Origin: Marihabitans asiaticum
Lineage (GTDB): Bacteria > Actinomycetota > Actinomycetes > Actinomycetales > Dermatophilaceae
Direction of reading: 5' to 3'
Assembly: GCF_007828725.1 (NCBI RefSeq)
Contig: NZ_VIUW01000001.1
Location: 372,001 to 436,000, forward strand
Length of the DNA: 64,000 nt
Part shown: positions 50,660 through 59,099 of the stretch, one piece after another
Position numbering within the stretch: the first letter of the stretch is position 1
How the letters are laid out: each line of letters starts with the position of its first letter
Made by a program: the position numbers and the translations under genes
Notes under the pieces: generated by a model
What the model was told of the DNA's origin: nothing
The model's input: the letters and a program-made list of their open reading frames with translations, nothing else
Database searches by the model: none

Positions 50660-51541
50660 ATGGGCAAGGCATCGCGACGCAAGAAGTCCGAGGGCGGCAG
50701 GCGCAAGGTCGCCCCGGCCCCGTACGTGGCTCGACCCTTCGAGGGTCTGCCCGGTGAGACCGACTGGGTCGCCGCGCACGAGATCATCCCGGCCGCCACG
50801 GCGCCGCTGGCCCTGAGGTCAGACGCGGTCCCCGAGGGCGCACCGACCACGGCAACCCTGGCCACCGTGCTGCCGATGGCCTGGGCCGCGCTGCACCGCG
50901 GCGACGGCACCGTCCTCGTCGCCACCCAGTCCGGGTCGAGCAGCGGCGACGCCAGCCGCGACCTCGCCGCCGCGCTCCTCGCCGCGCTGGCCGCCGAGCC
51001 GGGCACACCCGTGCCGTCCGTGCCGATGGCCACCGAGGACACGCCCCGGCTGCAGGACATCCTCGACACCGCTGCACCGCTGGACCTCACCGTGCACGAG
51101 GGCTTCGACTTCTGGGTCGAGGAGGGTGAGCTCGACGGCGAGGCGAGGGCTTCGCTGGATCGGGCCAACGAGAGCGTCGTGCCGACCGTCGCCGTCGAGG
51201 GCGTGGACTCGGCCTACTGGGCGCGCATGGGCGAGCGGACCTACATCCGGTGGGTGCTCGGCGACGACGAGGACGCCGCGACGCGGGCGCTGGCGCGGCT
51301 GGCCGCGGCGGGGGAGACCGAGCTCGGCGAGGGCAACAAGTTGCTCGGCGCCTTCCGCGCGGGCGGGCTGCTCGTCCCGGTGTGGGAGGTGCCGGCCGAC
51401 AGCGAGCCGGGCGACCACGCCGCGGCGCTGACCGCGATGGCGCAGCGGTACGCCGCCGCCCTCGCCTCGGACGAGCCGCTCACCGCCGAGGAGCGCCGCC
51501 AGCGCTCGGGCCTGCTCTCGCGACAGGTCACCCTGAGGTAG
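50660..51541 (+). CDS. DUF5926 family protein
   Basis: 293 residues. The N-terminus MGKASRRKKSEGGRRKVAPA followed by PYVARPFEGLPGETDWVAAH is the DUF5926 signature found across actinobacteria. A SecC-like basic start suggests nucleic-acid contact. Function unknown. TAGGCT (50647-50652) is seven bases before ATG (leaderless). It is followed by the GT2 gene two bases after its stop, so the two are co-transcribed. Confidence 0.88.
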   Translation: MGKASRRKKSEGGRRKVAPAPYVARPFEGLPGETDWVAAHEIIPAATAPLALRSDAVPEGAPTTATLATVLPMAWAALHRGDGTVLVATQSGSSSGDASRDLAAALLAALAAEPGTPVPSVPMATEDTPRLQDILDTAAPLDLTVHEGFDFWVEEGELDGEARASLDRANESVVPTVAVEGVDSAYWARMGERTYIRWVLGDDEDAATRALARLAAAGETELGEGNKLLGAFRAGGLLVPVWEVPADSEPGDHAAALTAMAQRYAAALASDEPLTAEERRQRSGLLSRQVTLR

Positions 51542-51543
51542 TC

Positions 51544-52251
51544 ATGCCCGCGGCAGGGGTAGCGGCCATCGTCCCGGCGAAGGACGAGGTCCCGCGCGTC
51601 GTCTCCACCGTCGCCGCGCTGCGCTCCCTGCCCGAGGTCGAGCTCGTCGTCGTCGTCGACGACGGGTCGAGCGACGACACCGCCGCCTGGGCCGCCGGAG
51701 CCGGGGCGCTCGTCGTGCGCCACCCGACCAACCTCGGCAAGGCGGCCGCGCTGCAGACCGGCGTCGAGCGCCTAGCCGAGGAGGAGCAGCGGCGGGGGGT
51801 CGCCCCCTTCGTCCTGCTCTTCGCCGACGCCGACCTCGAAGGCTCTGCCGCCGAGCTGGGCCGGCTCTGCCGTCCGGTGCTCGACGGCGCCGCCGACCTG
51901 GCGGTCGCGAACATCCCCCGCTCGGCGTCCTCGCACGGAGCGGGGCGGGTGGTCCGGCTCGCCCGCGGGCAGATCGAGACGATGACCGGGCGGCGCTTCG
52001 AGCAGCCGCTGAACGGGATGCGGGCGATGACGCGTGAAGCCTTCGGCTGGGCCAGCCCGCTCGCGTCCGGGTGGGGGGTCGAGGCGGCGATGCTCGTCGA
52101 CGTCGTGCGCGCCGGCGGGCGGGTCGTCGAGGTGCCGATCACGTTGTCGCACAGGGCGACCGGGACCGATCTGCGCGGTCAGCTGCACCGGGCCCGGCAG
52201 ATGCGGGACGTCTCGCGGGCGTTGGTGGAGCGCCGCTTCCGCAGTGCCTGA
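51544..52251 (+). CDS. Family 2 glycosyltransferase
   Basis: 235 residues from ATG 51544. GVAAIVPAKDEVPRVVSTVA at the start, VVVVDDGSSDDTAAWAAGAG near residue 35 and LLFADADLEGSAAELGRLCR near 97 (DxD) define a GT2 fold. WGVEAAMLVDVVRAGGRVVE near 178 is the acceptor region. It likely transfers a sugar to a polyprenyl or glycan acceptor. The next gene overlaps its stop. Confidence 0.88.
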   Translation: MPAAGVAAIVPAKDEVPRVVSTVAALRSLPEVELVVVVDDGSSDDTAAWAAGAGALVVRHPTNLGKAAALQTGVERLAEEEQRRGVAPFVLLFADADLEGSAAELGRLCRPVLDGAADLAVANIPRSASSHGAGRVVRLARGQIETMTGRRFEQPLNGMRAMTREAFGWASPLASGWGVEAAMLVDVVRAGGRVVEVPITLSHRATGTDLRGQLHRARQMRDVSRALVERRFRSA

Positions 52252-53845
52252 GGCGAAGGGGGACCGGCCCGCCCAGCGCGACCCGGTGCGGCTCGCCCTG
52301 CTCGCCGGGTCGATCGGGTGCCTGCTGCTCGTCGGGCTCGCTCACCCGAGCGTCGCGGCGCCGCCGCTCGGGCCGGTCGGGTGGGTGCCGCACCTGCCCG
52401 ACCTGCCGCTGCGGGGGTGGGGTGTCGTCGCGGTGCAGACGCTGGGCTACCTGCTCGGCGGTGTCGCCCTGCTCCGGGCGCTGTGGCGGCCGTCCTCCCT
52501 TCGCGCCCCGTGGTGGGTCTGGCCGGTCCTCGGCGGGCTGGTCCTGCTCACCGTGCCCTACGGCACCGCCGACCACACCAACTACGCCGCGTACGGCCGG
52601 ATCCTGCTCGAAGGCGGCGACCCGTGGCTCACCTCGCCGGCGGGCTTCGGCGAGGACCCGGTGACCTCGATGGTGCGGCCGCCGTGGCGGGACACCCCGA
52701 GCGTCTACGGCCCGGTCGCGACCGGGCTGATGGGGGTGGCGGCCGCGATCGGCGGAGAGTCGATGCGCGCGGTCGTCTGGGTTTGGCAGGTCATCCTTGT
52801 GCTGGCCTGGCTGGCCGCGCGGTGGGTGCTGGTCGCGCTCACCGGCCGTCGCGAGGTCGTCGACACGTGGTGGAGCGCCAACCCGCTCGTCCTCGGAGCC
52901 GGGCTCTTCGGGGCGCATGTCGACCTGCTGGCGACAGCCTTCGTCGTCGGGGCGCTCGCGGTGGGGGTGCGGGCTCGCGGTGTCGGCGGGTCAGCGGCGG
53001 CGGGGATGCTCGTCGGTCTCGCGGCCAGCTCGAAGATCACCGCCGGCGTCGTGGGGCTGGCCCTCGCCCTGCCCCACCTGCGCCGATGCCTGCCGAAGTG
53101 GCGAGGATCTGCGTCGTGGGTGGCGGCCACGCAGCTGTCGGCGATGGTGGTGGCGGCGCTGGCGGTCATGGTCCCGCTGCACCTGTGGGCCGGTCCGCAT
53201 GTCTTCGGCCAGCTGCTCACGGCGACCGGGGGGATCTCCTACGCCAGCCCGTGGCGGGCGGTCTACACCCTCCTCGACGTCGTTGCTGCCGAGCCTCTCG
53301 CCCGCCAGGCCGCCTCGCTCGCCTCGTGGGTCCTCGTCCTCGCGCTCGCGGCCGCCCTGTGGCGGCTGCTGCTCACCCCCTTCGCCGTGGTCGGTCTGGC
53401 GGAGGGCGACCGTTCGTCTGAGGTTCCCCGAGGATCTGCGGATGTGGGGGGTGACCGTTCGTCTGAGGTTCCCCGGGGATCTGCGGTGGCTGGGGTGCTG
53501 CTCGTGCTGACGGCGGCCTATGCGCTGGGCGCGGCGTACGTCCTGCCGTGGTACGAGCTGCCGATGTGGGCGGCCGCGGCGGCCTGGCTCGGTCTCACCG
53601 CGGGCGAAGGGGGCGCGCGCAGCCGGGTGGCCCGGCTCGCCCTCACCGCTCTCGTCGTGCGTGGGACGGTGCTCGCGCTCGGCTACGTGCCTGGTCGGGT
53701 CGAGCTGCCGGGGGACATCGAGACGGTGACCCTGGGCTTCCGCTTCGTCGTGGTGCCGCTCACGACCGCCGTCCTGTGGCTGGTGATCCTGCGCTGGGCT
53801 CGCTCCCGCTCAGTGCCAGCACGGCGAGGGCCGGGAGCAGGATGA
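52244..53845 (+). CDS. Polytopic membrane glycosyltransferase (mannosyltransferase-like), carrying two 39-nt repeats
   Basis: 533 residues from GTG 52244, overlapping the GT2 stop. About 11-12 membrane helices. ADHTNYAAYGRILLEGGDPW near residue 105 and FGAHVDLLATAFVV near 225 resemble GT-C mannosyltransferases (MptA/AlgP-type). Between two helices near residues 388-415, the 39-nt repeat is translated twice as GDRSSEVPRGSA, an insertion with no equivalent expected in the family. The C-terminal 28 codons overlap the convergent gene. It probably uses a polyprenyl-phosphate sugar at the outer membrane face. Confidence 0.8.
   Translation: MPEAKGDRPAQRDPVRLALLAGSIGCLLLVGLAHPSVAAPPLGPVGWVPHLPDLPLRGWGVVAVQTLGYLLGGVALLRALWRPSSLRAPWWVWPVLGGLVLLTVPYGTADHTNYAAYGRILLEGGDPWLTSPAGFGEDPVTSMVRPPWRDTPSVYGPVATGLMGVAAAIGGESMRAVVWVWQVILVLAWLAARWVLVALTGRREVVDTWWSANPLVLGAGLFGAHVDLLATAFVVGALAVGVRARGVGGSAAAGMLVGLAASSKITAGVVGLALALPHLRRCLPKWRGSASWVAATQLSAMVVAALAVMVPLHLWAGPHVFGQLLTATGGISYASPWRAVYTLLDVVAAEPLARQAASLASWVLVLALAAALWRLLLTPFAVVGLAEGDRSSEVPRGSADVGGDRSSEVPRGSAVAGVLLVLTAAYALGAAYVLPWYELPMWAAAAAWLGLTAGEGGARSRVARLALTALVVRGTVLALGYVPGRVELPGDIETVTLGFRFVVVPLTTAVLWLVILRWARSRSVPARRGPGAG
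53408..53486 (+). repeat. Dispersed 39-nt repeat, copies D1 and D2, inside a coding region
   Basis: D1 at 53408-53440 and D2 at 53453-53486 both read GACCGTTCGTCTGAGGTTCC then CCG(A/G)GGATCTGCG. They are 45 bases apart, so both are in the same frame and add 12 residues each to the glycosyltransferase loop. They lack the terminal AAGGGG of the other copies. Confidence 0.85.
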
Positions 53846-55883
53846 TCGCGGAGACGGCGGGGATCGCCGTGCCGGAGTCGTTGAGCAGGAAGCCGACGGT
53901 GAGCGCGACGACGAGCGAGATCAGCCCCGGCCGTAGCGCTGGGTGAGCCTCCAGTGCCCCTGCGATGGGCCGCGCCAGGGTGCTCCCGGGCACGGCGAGG
54001 GCCCAGATGAGCACGATGAGCAGCACAGGCACGAGCAGCGCGGTCCGCTCTGGGCCGAGGAGCATGTCGACGTTCGTCGCGAGCTTGCGCTCCAGTACCG
54101 GCCAGGCGTCGCCGTCGAGCAGCCGCGCGAAGAATCGGCCCAGGTGGCTGCGTGAACCCTCCGGCCGCAGGTAGTCGAGCCCGGCGATGGTGAGGAACCC
54201 GACCGCCGTCGCCGCGGCGAGCAGCGCGAGGCGGGTGAGCGTCACGCGGGCACCGGAGATGGCGAGGACGAGGAATCCGACGGCGGGGATGAGCGCGAGC
54301 GCCCCGCCTCCGTCGGCGCCGGCGAAGGGGGCGGCGTCGACCAGCAGCACCAGCCCGCCGAGGCCGGCGGCCAGGACCGTGGCCGCCCGCCGACTGCCGG
54401 ACCGCAGCAGCGGGTCGAGGACGGCGGTGACGGCGAGCAGGGCACCGGTGACGAAGACGGCGAAGGGGACGTTGCCGAACCCGTAGAACCGGCCCCCGTC
54501 CCAGGGGTGCAGCCCGAGGACGGAGAGGAAGATCGCCTGCCCACCCCGCAGCAGCAGGTCGAGCGCGAGCAGCAGCGCGGTGACCCCGCCGACCACCCCG
54601 ACCGCGGCGAGCCCACCCCCGCGCCGCTGGTCGAGGTGGGAGCCGCCCTCCCCATGCTGGTCGACATGCGAGCGGGCGAGCCTCGCGACCACCCACGCCA
54701 CCGCAGCCAGCCCGACCGCGAAGCCCCCGACGACCCCCGCGAGCGCGACCCCGGGCTGACCCGAGCGCCACCACCCGGTCAGCGTCGCGACGTAGGTGCC
54801 GGCGGGCACCGAGGCGGCGGTGAGCGCGACGAGGGTGAGGACCCGGCGCAGCGCCGCCCGCGCGACCGGAGCGGTGCGGGTGAGCCACCAGCCCACCGCC
54901 CCGAGCACCGTGACGACGAGCAGTGAGTACCCGAAGGTCCGGAAGAAGACCGGGATGGTGGCGTTGGCCGCCGCGAGCTGGGCAGCGATCGCCGACTGGT
55001 CCTCGACGCGGTCCGCGGCGTCCCCGGCGCCGACGACGGTGAGGGCCCGCCCGGGGCTGGTCGCGGCCGGTTCCGCGCCGACCCGCTCGAGCAGGTCGAC
55101 CGTGAGGTCGGGCAGCTGCACCACCCCGGCGCGCCGGGTCGAGGCCGACCGGAGCGCGCCCGGCTCGACCCCGCCGCCGGCGTAGACCACCGGGTGCAGG
55201 CGCGGCCCGCTGCCGTCGTCGGCGAGTCCGGCGACGACGACCAACGCATCCTCGGGCAGCGCGGCGGTCGCCCCGGCGACCGCGGCGTCGGCCGCGGCCA
55301 CCTGCTGGCGCCGAGCTGAGCCCCCTTCGTCGATCACGCCCGCGTCGACCAGCCTCACCCGGCACCCCTGGGCGGAGCCGACCTCACCGGCGCCTCCCGC
55401 GGCGGCGAGGCCGGCGCCCGCCCCGGCGCTCTGCACGCACTCACCGGCGGCGGTGAGGGAGCGGGCGAGCAGCCCGAGGGTGGCGTCCTCCTTGCCCTCG
55501 TCGTTGTGCGCGGCGATCTCGTCCCACCCCTCGATCCGACCGTCGACGGGCGAAGGGAGGTCAGCGCACCGCGGAGCCGCAGCCGGGTCGGTCAGGTCGG
55601 GGCTGCCGTCGCGGGGGACGGCGACCCGGTCACCGGCGCCGAGGCTGAGCCAGCCGTCGGCGGGGCAGGTCTGCAGGTGCAGGCCACGGACGACGAGGTT
55701 GGCCGTGGCTCCACGCTCAGCCAGACCGCGGATGGTGGGGGCCTGCTCGAGGTCCTCCCAGGTCAGCCCGGCCACCCCGACGAGCACGACCTCGGGCTGG
55801 TCGGCGGGCTCCGCGATGGCGCCGCCCGCCCCCGCCACCAGCCCGAGGAGGGCGGCGACGAGGGCGAGCAGGGCACGGATCAC
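53760..55883 (-). CDS. Large membrane protein with an extracellular alkaline-phosphatase-like N-terminal half
   Basis: 707 residues from GTG 55883; ATG 55985 would add 34 residues. A signal sequence VIRALLALVAALLGLVAGAG is followed by a soluble domain (about 35-310) with VVLVGVAGLTWEDLEQAPTI and ALPEDALVVVAGLADDGSG, like the core strands of sulfatase/phosphatase folds. Ten or so helices follow, with FYGFGNVPFAVFVTGALLAV near 470. The combination resembles mycobacterial envelope proteins linked to glycolipid transport. Its last 86 bases overlap the convergent glycosyltransferase. Confidence 0.75.
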   Translation of the reverse strand: MIRALLALVAALLGLVAGAGGAIAEPADQPEVVLVGVAGLTWEDLEQAPTIRGLAERGATANLVVRGLHLQTCPADGWLSLGAGDRVAVPRDGSPDLTDPAAAPRCADLPSPVDGRIEGWDEIAAHNDEGKEDATLGLLARSLTAAGECVQSAGAGAGLAAAGGAGEVGSAQGCRVRLVDAGVIDEGGSARRQQVAAADAAVAGATAALPEDALVVVAGLADDGSGPRLHPVVYAGGGVEPGALRSASTRRAGVVQLPDLTVDLLERVGAEPAATSPGRALTVVGAGDAADRVEDQSAIAAQLAAANATIPVFFRTFGYSLLVVTVLGAVGWWLTRTAPVARAALRRVLTLVALTAASVPAGTYVATLTGWWRSGQPGVALAGVVGGFAVGLAAVAWVVARLARSHVDQHGEGGSHLDQRRGGGLAAVGVVGGVTALLLALDLLLRGGQAIFLSVLGLHPWDGGRFYGFGNVPFAVFVTGALLAVTAVLDPLLRSGSRRAATVLAAGLGGLVLLVDAAPFAGADGGGALALIPAVGFLVLAISGARVTLTRLALLAAATAVGFLTIAGLDYLRPEGSRSHLGRFFARLLDGDAWPVLERKLATNVDMLLGPERTALLVPVLLIVLIWALAVPGSTLARPIAGALEAHPALRPGLISLVVALTVGFLLNDSGTAIPAVSAIILLPALAVLALSGSEPSAGSPATGRRS

Positions 55884-56011
55884 CCGCCGATTGTCGCGCA
55901 GTCCCCTCCCAGCTCTCGCCGAGATAGGGGCCCGCGCGTCGGTCTGCGGTCTGGACCCTGTGCGCGGCAGTGCCACCGCGGTCATACGACCGTAGGGGTG
56001 ACAATGGGGCG

Positions 56012-57292
56012 GTGACCCGCCCCACGACGACGCACTGGCTGCTCGCCGCCGTCGTCTTCGTGGCGCTGGCCGCCTGGCCGATCACGAAGTTCCTCTTCCT
56101 CTTCCCCCAGGACCAGTGGCAGGTCGACATCCAGGTCTACCGCGAGGCGGGGATCTCGGTGCTCCAGGGGCGGCCGGTCTACCAGCAGATGACCGACCCG
56201 CCGCAGCTGCTGCCCTTCACTTACCCGCCGATCGCGGCGCTGCTCGCAGTGCCGCTGGCACTCGTCCCCTTCGAGGTCGCCGCCTGGACGTGGACGATCG
56301 TCCAGCTCGCCGCCAACCTCGCGATCGCCTGGGTCGCGTGGATCCACGTGCGCCGCCGGGTCGGAGCGTGGGCGCCGGTGCTCGTCGCCGCGGTCGCCGG
56401 GGCGTTCCTGTGGACCCAGCCGGTCGGCGACGGGATCCGCTTCGCCCAGGTCAACGCCTTCCTCGTGCTGGCGATCCTGCTCGACCTCAAGCGTCCCCGG
56501 CTGCCGGTGCTGCGCTCGATCCCGCCCGGGGTCTTCGTCGGGCTGGCGATGGCGATCAAGCTCACCCCCGGCGTCTTCATCATCCACTACCTCGTGTGCA
56601 AGCGGTGGCGCGAGGCCGCCACCGCGATCGTGACCGCTTCGCTGGTCTCGATCGGCGCCTGGATGGTGCTGCCCTCGGCATCTTTCGCCTTCTGGGGCGG
56701 GGCGCTGTCCGACCCCACCCGGCTCGGGCCGAACGACGGCTCGGCCAACCAGGCCTTCCGCGCGCTGCTGCTGCGACGGGGGCTCGAGGCGGGCTCGACG
56801 GAGCTGCTGCTCGCCTGGGCGCCGTACCTCCTCGTGATCGGCGGGGTCTGCTTCTGGCTCGCCCGGCGGGCTTACCGGCAGGGGGACTGGCTGATGGAGG
56901 CCGCGGTCGTCGGGCTCGCCGGGTTCCTGCTCTCCCCGGTGTCGTGGGTGCACCACCTGCACTGGCTCATGGTGATCGTTCCGGCGATCATCGGGGCCAG
57001 CGGCGGCCGCGACCGGGTGCGCCTGGCCGTGGCCGCGATCCCCTTCGCCTGGTTCGTCGCGACCATGCCGTTCTGGGGGGTGCTGTGGAAGCGCGAGCAA
57101 CGCGAGCCAGCGTGGTTCGGCGACCTGCTCGTCGAGGGCAACGTCATCGGGTCGCTGGTGATCCTCGCCCTGCTTGCCTGGGCGATCAGCCGGGGTGACC
57201 GCGACGCCGCCGGCGGGTCGGGGGCTGTCGCGGCGCAGGCGGAGGCTGGTTCGCAGAGCCCGCCGGTAGGGTCGCGCCCGTGGAGCCGCTGA
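56012..57292 (+). CDS. GT87-type mannosyltransferase-like membrane protein
   Basis: 426 residues from GTG 56012 (GACAAT six bases upstream). About ten helices. The catalytic loop of GT-C family 87 is WQVDIQVYREAGISVLQGRP near residue 32 followed by LLPFTYPPIAALLAVPLALV near 60; GLAMAIKLTPGVFIIHYLVC near 178 is a further motif. GT87 enzymes such as PimE add mannose from polyprenyl-phosphate mannose to envelope glycolipids. It overlaps the DUF4446 gene. Confidence 0.85.
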   Translation: MTRPTTTHWLLAAVVFVALAAWPITKFLFLFPQDQWQVDIQVYREAGISVLQGRPVYQQMTDPPQLLPFTYPPIAALLAVPLALVPFEVAAWTWTIVQLAANLAIAWVAWIHVRRRVGAWAPVLVAAVAGAFLWTQPVGDGIRFAQVNAFLVLAILLDLKRPRLPVLRSIPPGVFVGLAMAIKLTPGVFIIHYLVCKRWREAATAIVTASLVSIGAWMVLPSASFAFWGGALSDPTRLGPNDGSANQAFRALLLRRGLEAGSTELLLAWAPYLLVIGGVCFWLARRAYRQGDWLMEAAVVGLAGFLLSPVSWVHHLHWLMVIVPAIIGASGGRDRVRLAVAAIPFAWFVATMPFWGVLWKREQREPAWFGDLLVEGNVIGSLVILALLAWAISRGDRDAAGGSGAVAAQAEAGSQSPPVGSRPWSR

Positions 57293-57696
57293 CCGTCGTC
57301 GCCGTCGTCGTCGCGGCGCTCGCCCTGCTCCTCGCGCTGGTCCTGCTTCGTCAGACGAGCGTGCTGCGTGCCCGGCTTGCCGAGGTCGAGCGCACCGCCC
57401 CGGTCGGGGAGGCGGAGTCGGCCACGCTCCGCTCAGAGGTCGGCGCGGCGCTCAGCCGGGTCGCCGTGGTCCGCTACGACGCGTTCGGCGACATGGGTGG
57501 TCGGCTCTCCTTCAGCGCTGCCCTGCTCGATGCCAACGGTGACGGCATCGTGCTCACCTCGATCCACGGCCGCAGCGAGTCCCGCACCTACGCCAAGGGC
57601 GTCACAGCCGGCGACTCCCCGGACGCGGCGGCCACCCTCACCCCGGAGGAGCGGCAGGCCGTAGCCGCCGCCCGCAAGGGCTCGGCCAGCGCCTGA
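57280..57696 (+). CDS. DUF4446 family protein
   Basis: 138 residues from GTG 57280; TAGGGT at 57267-57272 is seven bases before, so a leaderless transcript may start inside the preceding gene. One N-terminal helix (LTVVAVVVAALALLLALVLL), then ALSRVAVVRYDAFGDMGGRL and SAALLDANGDGIVLTSIHGR, the DUF4446 core. Function unknown. Its placement before pheA is common in actinobacteria. A 476-base gap with direct repeats follows. Confidence 0.88.
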   Translation: MEPLTVVAVVVAALALLLALVLLRQTSVLRARLAEVERTAPVGEAESATLRSEVGAALSRVAVVRYDAFGDMGGRLSFSAALLDANGDGIVLTSIHGRSESRTYAKGVTAGDSPDAAATLTPEERQAVAAARKGSASA

Positions 57697-57790
57697 CGCC
57701 CTTCGCCCCTCTCGGCGCGGTCTCCCTTCGTCCGCCGACCGGCGCGGCTCTCCGGTCTCCCTTCGCCCGCTGCCGGCGCGGCTCTCCCTT

Positions 57791-58114
57791 CGTCCGCCGT
57801 TGCTACCCGCGGGTACGACGACAGAAGTCCGCGAGCTACCCGGGTGACCCCCCGGGATCTCGGGGGTTGCCGCGCGGACGGGACCCACTCGTGTCGTCCG
57901 ACCCGCGAGTCACCGGCTGGGACACCCGAGAAGCCGGCCCGGTCTCCCTTCGCCCGCTGTCGGCCCGGGGCTCCCGTCGTCCGCCATTGCTACCCGCGGG
58001 TACGACGACACAAGTCCGCGAGCTACCCGGGCGACCCCCGGAGATCTCGGGGGTTGCCGCGCGGACGGGACCCACTCGTGTCGTCCGACCCGCGAGTCAC
58101 CGGCTGGGACACCC
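57791..58114. repeat. Two 137-bp direct repeats upstream of pheA
   Basis: Copies at 57791-57927 and 57978-58114 (period 187) are almost identical, including TACCCGCGGGTACGACGACA, GATCTCGGGGGTTGCCGCGC and GTCACCGGCTGGGACACCC. Each contains the palindrome TACCCGCGGGTA and pairable GTCCGCG/CGCGGAC arms, suggesting a structured RNA or DNA element. The rest of the gap (57697-57790, 58115-58172) has short CCCTTCG runs and no gene. Confidence 0.85.
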
Positions 58115-58172
58115 CGACGGGCCGGCCCGCCGGTGGGCGAGACTGGCGCGAGACGACGAGCGAAGGAGCGAC

Positions 58173-59099
58173 GTGACCCGCTACGGCTACCTCGGACCCG
58201 AGGGGACCTTCACCCAGATGGCGCTGCACGCGTGGCAGCCGGCGCAGAGCCGTGAGCAGGTCGCCTTCGGCTCCGTCGACGCCGCGCTGCACGCGTTGCG
58301 GGAGAGAGAGATCGACGCCGCCGTCGTCCCCATCGAGAACAGCGTCGAAGGGGGCGTCAGCGCCACCCTCGACGCCCTCGCCTCGGGGGATCCGCTCATC
58401 GTCACCGGCGAGATCCTCGTCCCGATCACCTTCGTCATCGCCGCCCGCGAAGGGGTGACCCTGACCGACGTGCGAGCCGTCGGCTCGCACTCCCACGCCT
58501 GGGCGCAGGTGCGCGGCTGGGCGCAGCAGAAAATCCCCGACGCCCGGTACGTCCCGACCCTGTCCACCGCCTCGGCCGCCGCCGACCTCGCGGGGGGCGA
58601 CACCCCCTTCGACGCCGCCGTCTGTGCTCCGGTCGCCGCCGCCAACCACGGCCTGACCGTCCTTGCCGACGACATCGGCGACATGGCGAGCGCGGTGACC
58701 CGGTTCGTCGTCGTCTCCCGGCCGGAGTGGCTGCCGAGGCCGACCGGCTTCGACAAGACGACGGTCGTGCTCTACCAGCGCAGCGACCGGGCCGGCGGGC
58801 TGCTGGAGCTGCTCGAGCAGCTGGCCGCGCGCGGTATCAACATGACCCGGCTGGAGTCCCGCCCGACGAAGGAGTCGATGGGGTCGTACTGCTTCTCGAT
58901 CGACCTCGAGGGGCACGTGCAGGACGCGCGGGTCGGGGAGGCGCTGATGAGCTTGCACCGGGTGTGCGCGCAGGTGCGCTTCCTCGGGAGCTACCCCGCG
59001 GCGAACGGTCAGGCCGTGAGCGTCGACCCGCTTACCTCCGACCCCGCCTTCGCCGAGGCGGCCGACTGGCTCGCGAGCATCCGGAACCCCGGCAGGTGA
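58173..59099 (+). CDS. pheA: Prephenate dehydratase
   Basis: 308 residues from GTG 58173, AAGGAG at 58163-58168. YGYLGPEGTFTQMALHAW at the start, AVVPIENSVEGGVSATLDAL near residue 52 and the ACT domain (KTTVVLYQRSDRAGGLLELL, then RGINMTRLESRPTKESMGSY) near 195-260. It converts prephenate to phenylpyruvate for phenylalanine synthesis, with feedback control by phenylalanine at the ACT domain. The next gene overlaps its stop. Confidence 0.95.
   Translation: MTRYGYLGPEGTFTQMALHAWQPAQSREQVAFGSVDAALHALREREIDAAVVPIENSVEGGVSATLDALASGDPLIVTGEILVPITFVIAAREGVTLTDVRAVGSHSHAWAQVRGWAQQKIPDARYVPTLSTASAAADLAGGDTPFDAAVCAPVAAANHGLTVLADDIGDMASAVTRFVVVSRPEWLPRPTGFDKTTVVLYQRSDRAGGLLELLEQLAARGINMTRLESRPTKESMGSYCFSIDLEGHVQDARVGEALMSLHRVCAQVRFLGSYPAANGQAVSVDPLTSDPAFAEAADWLASIRNPGR

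Noticed and set aside
53683-55365. Second minus-strand frame of 560 codons over the large membrane protein
   Set aside because: Arg/Gly-rich shadow frame; the overlapping frame has a signal peptide and membrane helices.
57791-58114. CRISPR-like array
   Set aside because: Only two long repeats of 137 bases with a 50-base spacer; no short regular repeats and no cas genes.
57697-58172. T-box or Phe-rich leader peptide upstream of pheA
   Set aside because: No run of Phe codons and no T-box sequence or specifier-loop pattern recognised.
57867-58172. N-terminal extension of pheA through the repeats
   Set aside because: The ribosome site and GTG at 58173 fit the family start; the upstream frame is repeat DNA.
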